Assembly (NCBI GenBank): GCA_004297235.1
Contig: SCUR01000562.1
Span: 1-6,858, forward strand
Source of the DNA: Candidatus Manganitrophaceae bacterium
GTDB taxonomy: Bacteria > Nitrospirota > Nitrospiria > SBBL01 > Manganitrophaceae
Direction of reading: 5' to 3'
Length of the DNA: 6,858 nucleotides
Shown here: positions 5,691 to 6,858 of the stretch, one piece after another
Position numbering within the stretch: position 1 is the stretch's first letter
How the letters are laid out: each line of letters opens with the position of its first letter
Position numbers and translations under genes: made by a program
The notes under the pieces: generated by a model
Database searches by the model: none
Seen by the model: the letters and a program-made list of their open reading frames with translations, nothing else
Told to the model about the DNA's origin: nothing

Positions 5691-6584
5691 TCATCCCCTT
5701 GGATGGTTTTTCCGGTGAATTTTTTTCAGGTGTTCCCGCGCCACGTGGGTATATATCTGTGTCGTCGAGATATCGGCATGCCCCAAGAGCATCTGGACCG
5801 ATCGAAGATCGGCCCCCCCTTCCAAAAGATGACTGGCGAAAGAGTGCCGGAGCATGTGCGGTGTGATCGATCGGTGAATCCCCGCCTTTCGAGCATAGTC
5901 TTTTAACTGCATCCAGAACGCCTGCCGGCTGATCCCCCGACCCGATCGGTTGACGAAGAGAGGGGGGGCGGCGTCCGTTTTCATTTTAAGAAGAAGGGGC
6001 CGCGCCGCGGCGAGATAGCGCGCCAGTTTTTCCCTGGCGCATCTTCCGATCGGAACCAGGCGTTCCTTCGAACCTTTCCCATAGGCGATCAGATACCCGC
6101 TTTCCAGGTTGACCGCTCCCATCGGCAGAGAGACCAATTCGGAGACTCGCAGACCGGTCGCATAGAGGAGTTCGATCATGGCGTCATTCCGAAGACCTAT
6201 CGGGTTTTCTCCCTTGGGGAGGTTCAAAAGGGCTTCCACCTCGCCGGGGTGAAGCACTTTCGGGAGACGAAAGGCCTGTCGCGGCGAGTGAATATGAGCA
6301 AGCGGATCGTGTTTGAGAATGCCTTCCGTCATCAAGAATTGAAAAAAGGTTCGAAGCGTCGAGAGAATCCGCGCGGTCGAAGAAGGGGCGAGGGCGCGGG
6401 CCTTGAGGTCGGAGAGGAACAGCAGGATCTCCTTTCTCTGGACCTGATCCAGTCCCGAGATCCCTTTTCGCTCGGTGAAGAGGGCCAGTTTTTGAAGATC
6501 CTGAGCGTAGGCGGAGAGGGTATTGGGAGAGAGTCCTTTTTCAACGGAGAGGTGGTTGAGAAATCGATCGATCAGCGTATCCAT
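5691..6584 (-). CDS. xerD: Tyrosine recombinase XerD
   Basis: The 297-residue protein (start at 6584) matches E. coli XerD in length and layout: an N-terminal SAM-like core-binding domain (about 1-95) and a catalytic domain. With this start the catalytic set is Arg146 (T-G-L-R-V-S-E), Lys170 (G-K-G), His243, Arg246, His269 (L-G-H-A-D) and nucleophile Tyr278 (Q-I-Y-T-H-V), within two residues of the E. coli positions. The tail ending N-H-P-R-G resembles the XerD C-terminus that contacts XerC, favouring XerD over XerC. It resolves chromosome dimers at dif with XerC and FtsK. A longer reading from TTG at 6620 would overlap the promoter, so I reject it. No Shine-Dalgarno sequence is properly spaced; GGAG touches the ATG. 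No dif-like site or partner gene is visible. Confidence 0.93.
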   Translation of the reverse strand: MDTLIDRFLNHLSVEKGLSPNTLSAYAQDLQKLALFTERKGISGLDQVQRKEILLFLSDLKARALAPSSTARILSTLRTFFQFLMTEGILKHDPLAHIHSPRQAFRLPKVLHPGEVEALLNLPKGENPIGLRNDAMIELLYATGLRVSELVSLPMGAVNLESGYLIAYGKGSKERLVPIGRCAREKLARYLAAARPLLLKMKTDAAPPLFVNRSGRGISRQAFWMQLKDYARKAGIHRSITPHMLRHSFASHLLEGGADLRSVQMLLGHADISTTQIYTHVAREHLKKIHRKNHPRG

Positions 6585-6591
6585 CTCCGAG

Positions 6592-6620
6592 ATTTTATCG
6601 AAAAAACGACGAGTTGACAA
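6592..6620 (-). promoter_or_regulatory. xerD promoter, predicting a leaderless mRNA
   Basis: Reading leftward, TTGTCA (complement of 6615-6620, five of six matches), a 17-bp spacer and TAAAAT (complement of 6592-6597, five of six matches) form a strong sigma-70 type promoter. Only seven bases separate the -10 from the xerD ATG, so transcription should start at 6585 or at the A of the start codon. Confidence 0.65.
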
Positions 6621-6642
6621 GGAAAACCAATTCTTTTATCAT
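6614..6642 (+). promoter_or_regulatory. Strong rightward sigma-70 promoter sharing its -35 with xerD
   Basis: A perfect TTGACA (6614-6619), a 17-bp spacer and TATCAT (6637-6642, five of six matches) make this the best promoter by consensus in the window. Predicted start is near 6649. Its -35 overlaps by five bases the -35 of the leftward xerD promoter, so the two should compete for RNA polymerase. Confidence 0.7.
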
Positions 6643-6648
6643 CAGAGG

Positions 6649-6800
6649 GCTCGCGGAGGAGATACTTTTTTTCGCGCCGCTCCGGCAGCTCTGCGGCGCT
6701 GTTTTCGCCTGCCGGTTCATCCGGGAGCCCGCCAATCCCGCAAGCCCGGATGGAGTGAGTTTCTTGCTTCGATTGAAACGATCTGATCGAAGGCATTTTT
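6649..6800 (+). ncRNA. Candidate structured leader RNA or small RNA, family not recognised
   Basis: No convincing gene occupies this stretch, but the predicted transcript is rich in stems. GCGCCGC (6674-6680) pairs with GCGGCGC (6693-6699). CCGGCAG (6682-6688) pairs with CTGCCGG (6709-6715), and the two stems overlap so they exclude each other. CATCCGGG (6718-6725) pairs perfectly with CCCGGATG (6745-6752), extendable to ten pairs. A terminator-like hairpin ends it. The first stem is followed by TGTTTT and might itself be an early terminator with the second stem as its antiterminator. An SD-like GGAGGAG at 6655-6661 has no start codon near it. It does not fit the consensus I recall for cobalamin, TPP, SAM, glycine, FMN or c-di-GMP riboswitches, 6S or SRP RNA. 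The RNA is inferred from sequence only. Confidence 0.45.
6765..6800 (+). terminator. Intrinsic terminator-like hairpin before the right-edge gene
   Basis: TGC-TTCGAT (6765-6773) pairs with ATCGAAGGCA (6786-6795) apart from one bulged base, around a 12-base loop, and is followed by five Ts (6796-6800). The loop side contains a smaller palindrome, CGATC-T-GATCG (6779-6789), which could compete with the main stem. It would end the transcript from 6649 after about 150 bases, or act as a conditional attenuator for the gene starting near 6836. Confidence 0.5.
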
Positions 6801-6835
6801 CCGTGTTCTTGGTTCGGTTTTGAGGAGAGATCCGA

Positions 6836-6858
6836 TTGCTTCAAAGAAGTTTTTTTTT
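6836..6858 (+). CDS. Possible start of a gene running off the window
   Basis: GAGGAG (6822-6827) lies eight bases before TTG at 6836, which opens a frame beginning M-L-Q-R-S-F-F to the window end. A hydrophobic start after Arg could be a signal peptide, but seven residues are too few to say. The alternative is that CTTC-AAA-GAAG (6839-6849) plus nine Ts (6850-6858) is a weak terminator rather than coding sequence. Confidence 0.3.

Noticed and set aside
6709..6754. Cobalamin or c-di-GMP riboswitch core in the GC-rich hairpin region
   Set aside because: Short resemblances such as CCCGC and GCAAGCC occur, but the ordered conserved blocks of either class are missing.
6614..6823. 69-codon + strand frame from TTG at 6614
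   Set aside because: Its start codon is the -35 box of the predicted promoter, so it could not be translated from that transcript. It has no ribosome binding site and the composition looks non-coding.
6572..6844. 90-codon - strand frame upstream of xerD
   Set aside because: It overlaps both divergent promoters and the xerD start in another frame, with no recognisable motif.

Overview
This window is an ordinary-looking piece of a GC-rich Gram-negative-type bacterial chromosome. It carries conserved housekeeping genes, plus two repeat elements and an unusual regulatory region at the right edge. The best protein resemblances (an RpoS-like sigma factor of deltaproteobacterial style, Ald, Apt, XerD, a BolA protein) fit Nitrospirota or Desulfobacterota. 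That placement is inference from remembered sequence style, not from a search.

Layout, left to right: an unrecognised 5'-truncated CDS (+, 1-417); a heptamer-built inverted repeat that also looks like a two-way terminator (416-527); an ArsC-type arsenate reductase facing it (-, 510-953); a BolA-family protein (+, 1151-1450); alanine dehydrogenase ald (+, 1543-2646); tRNA-Pro(CGG) (2667-2743); acylphosphatase (+, 2785-3066); an RpoS-like sigma factor with a very acidic N-terminus (+, 3131-4105); a second copy of the heptamer repeat (4115-4205); adenine phosphoribosyltransferase apt (+, 4224-4739); a small lipoprotein and a single-domain response regulator forming a likely two-gene operon (+, 4854-5671); and xerD (-, 5691-6584) converging on them.

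Right of xerD, 6585-6835 holds no convincing gene but is dense in signals. Two divergent sigma-70 promoters share one -35 box. The leftward one would make xerD mRNA leaderless. The rightward one has a perfect -35 and would produce about 150 nt of RNA able to form several stable and partly mutually exclusive hairpins, ending in a terminator-like hairpin with a T run. This terminator sits just before a Shine-Dalgarno sequence and a possible TTG start that runs off the window. That is the architecture of an attenuating leader (riboswitch-like) or a free small RNA, and I do not recognise the family. It is the best candidate here for something undescribed.

Functionally the genes are a mix: arsenate/redox (ArsC), Fe-S or redox regulation (BolA), amino-acid metabolism (Ald), acyl-phosphate hydrolysis, stress transcription (RpoS-like), purine salvage (Apt), signalling (receiver domain) and chromosome dimer resolution (XerD). 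No single pathway unites them, and I see no phage, transposase or CRISPR.
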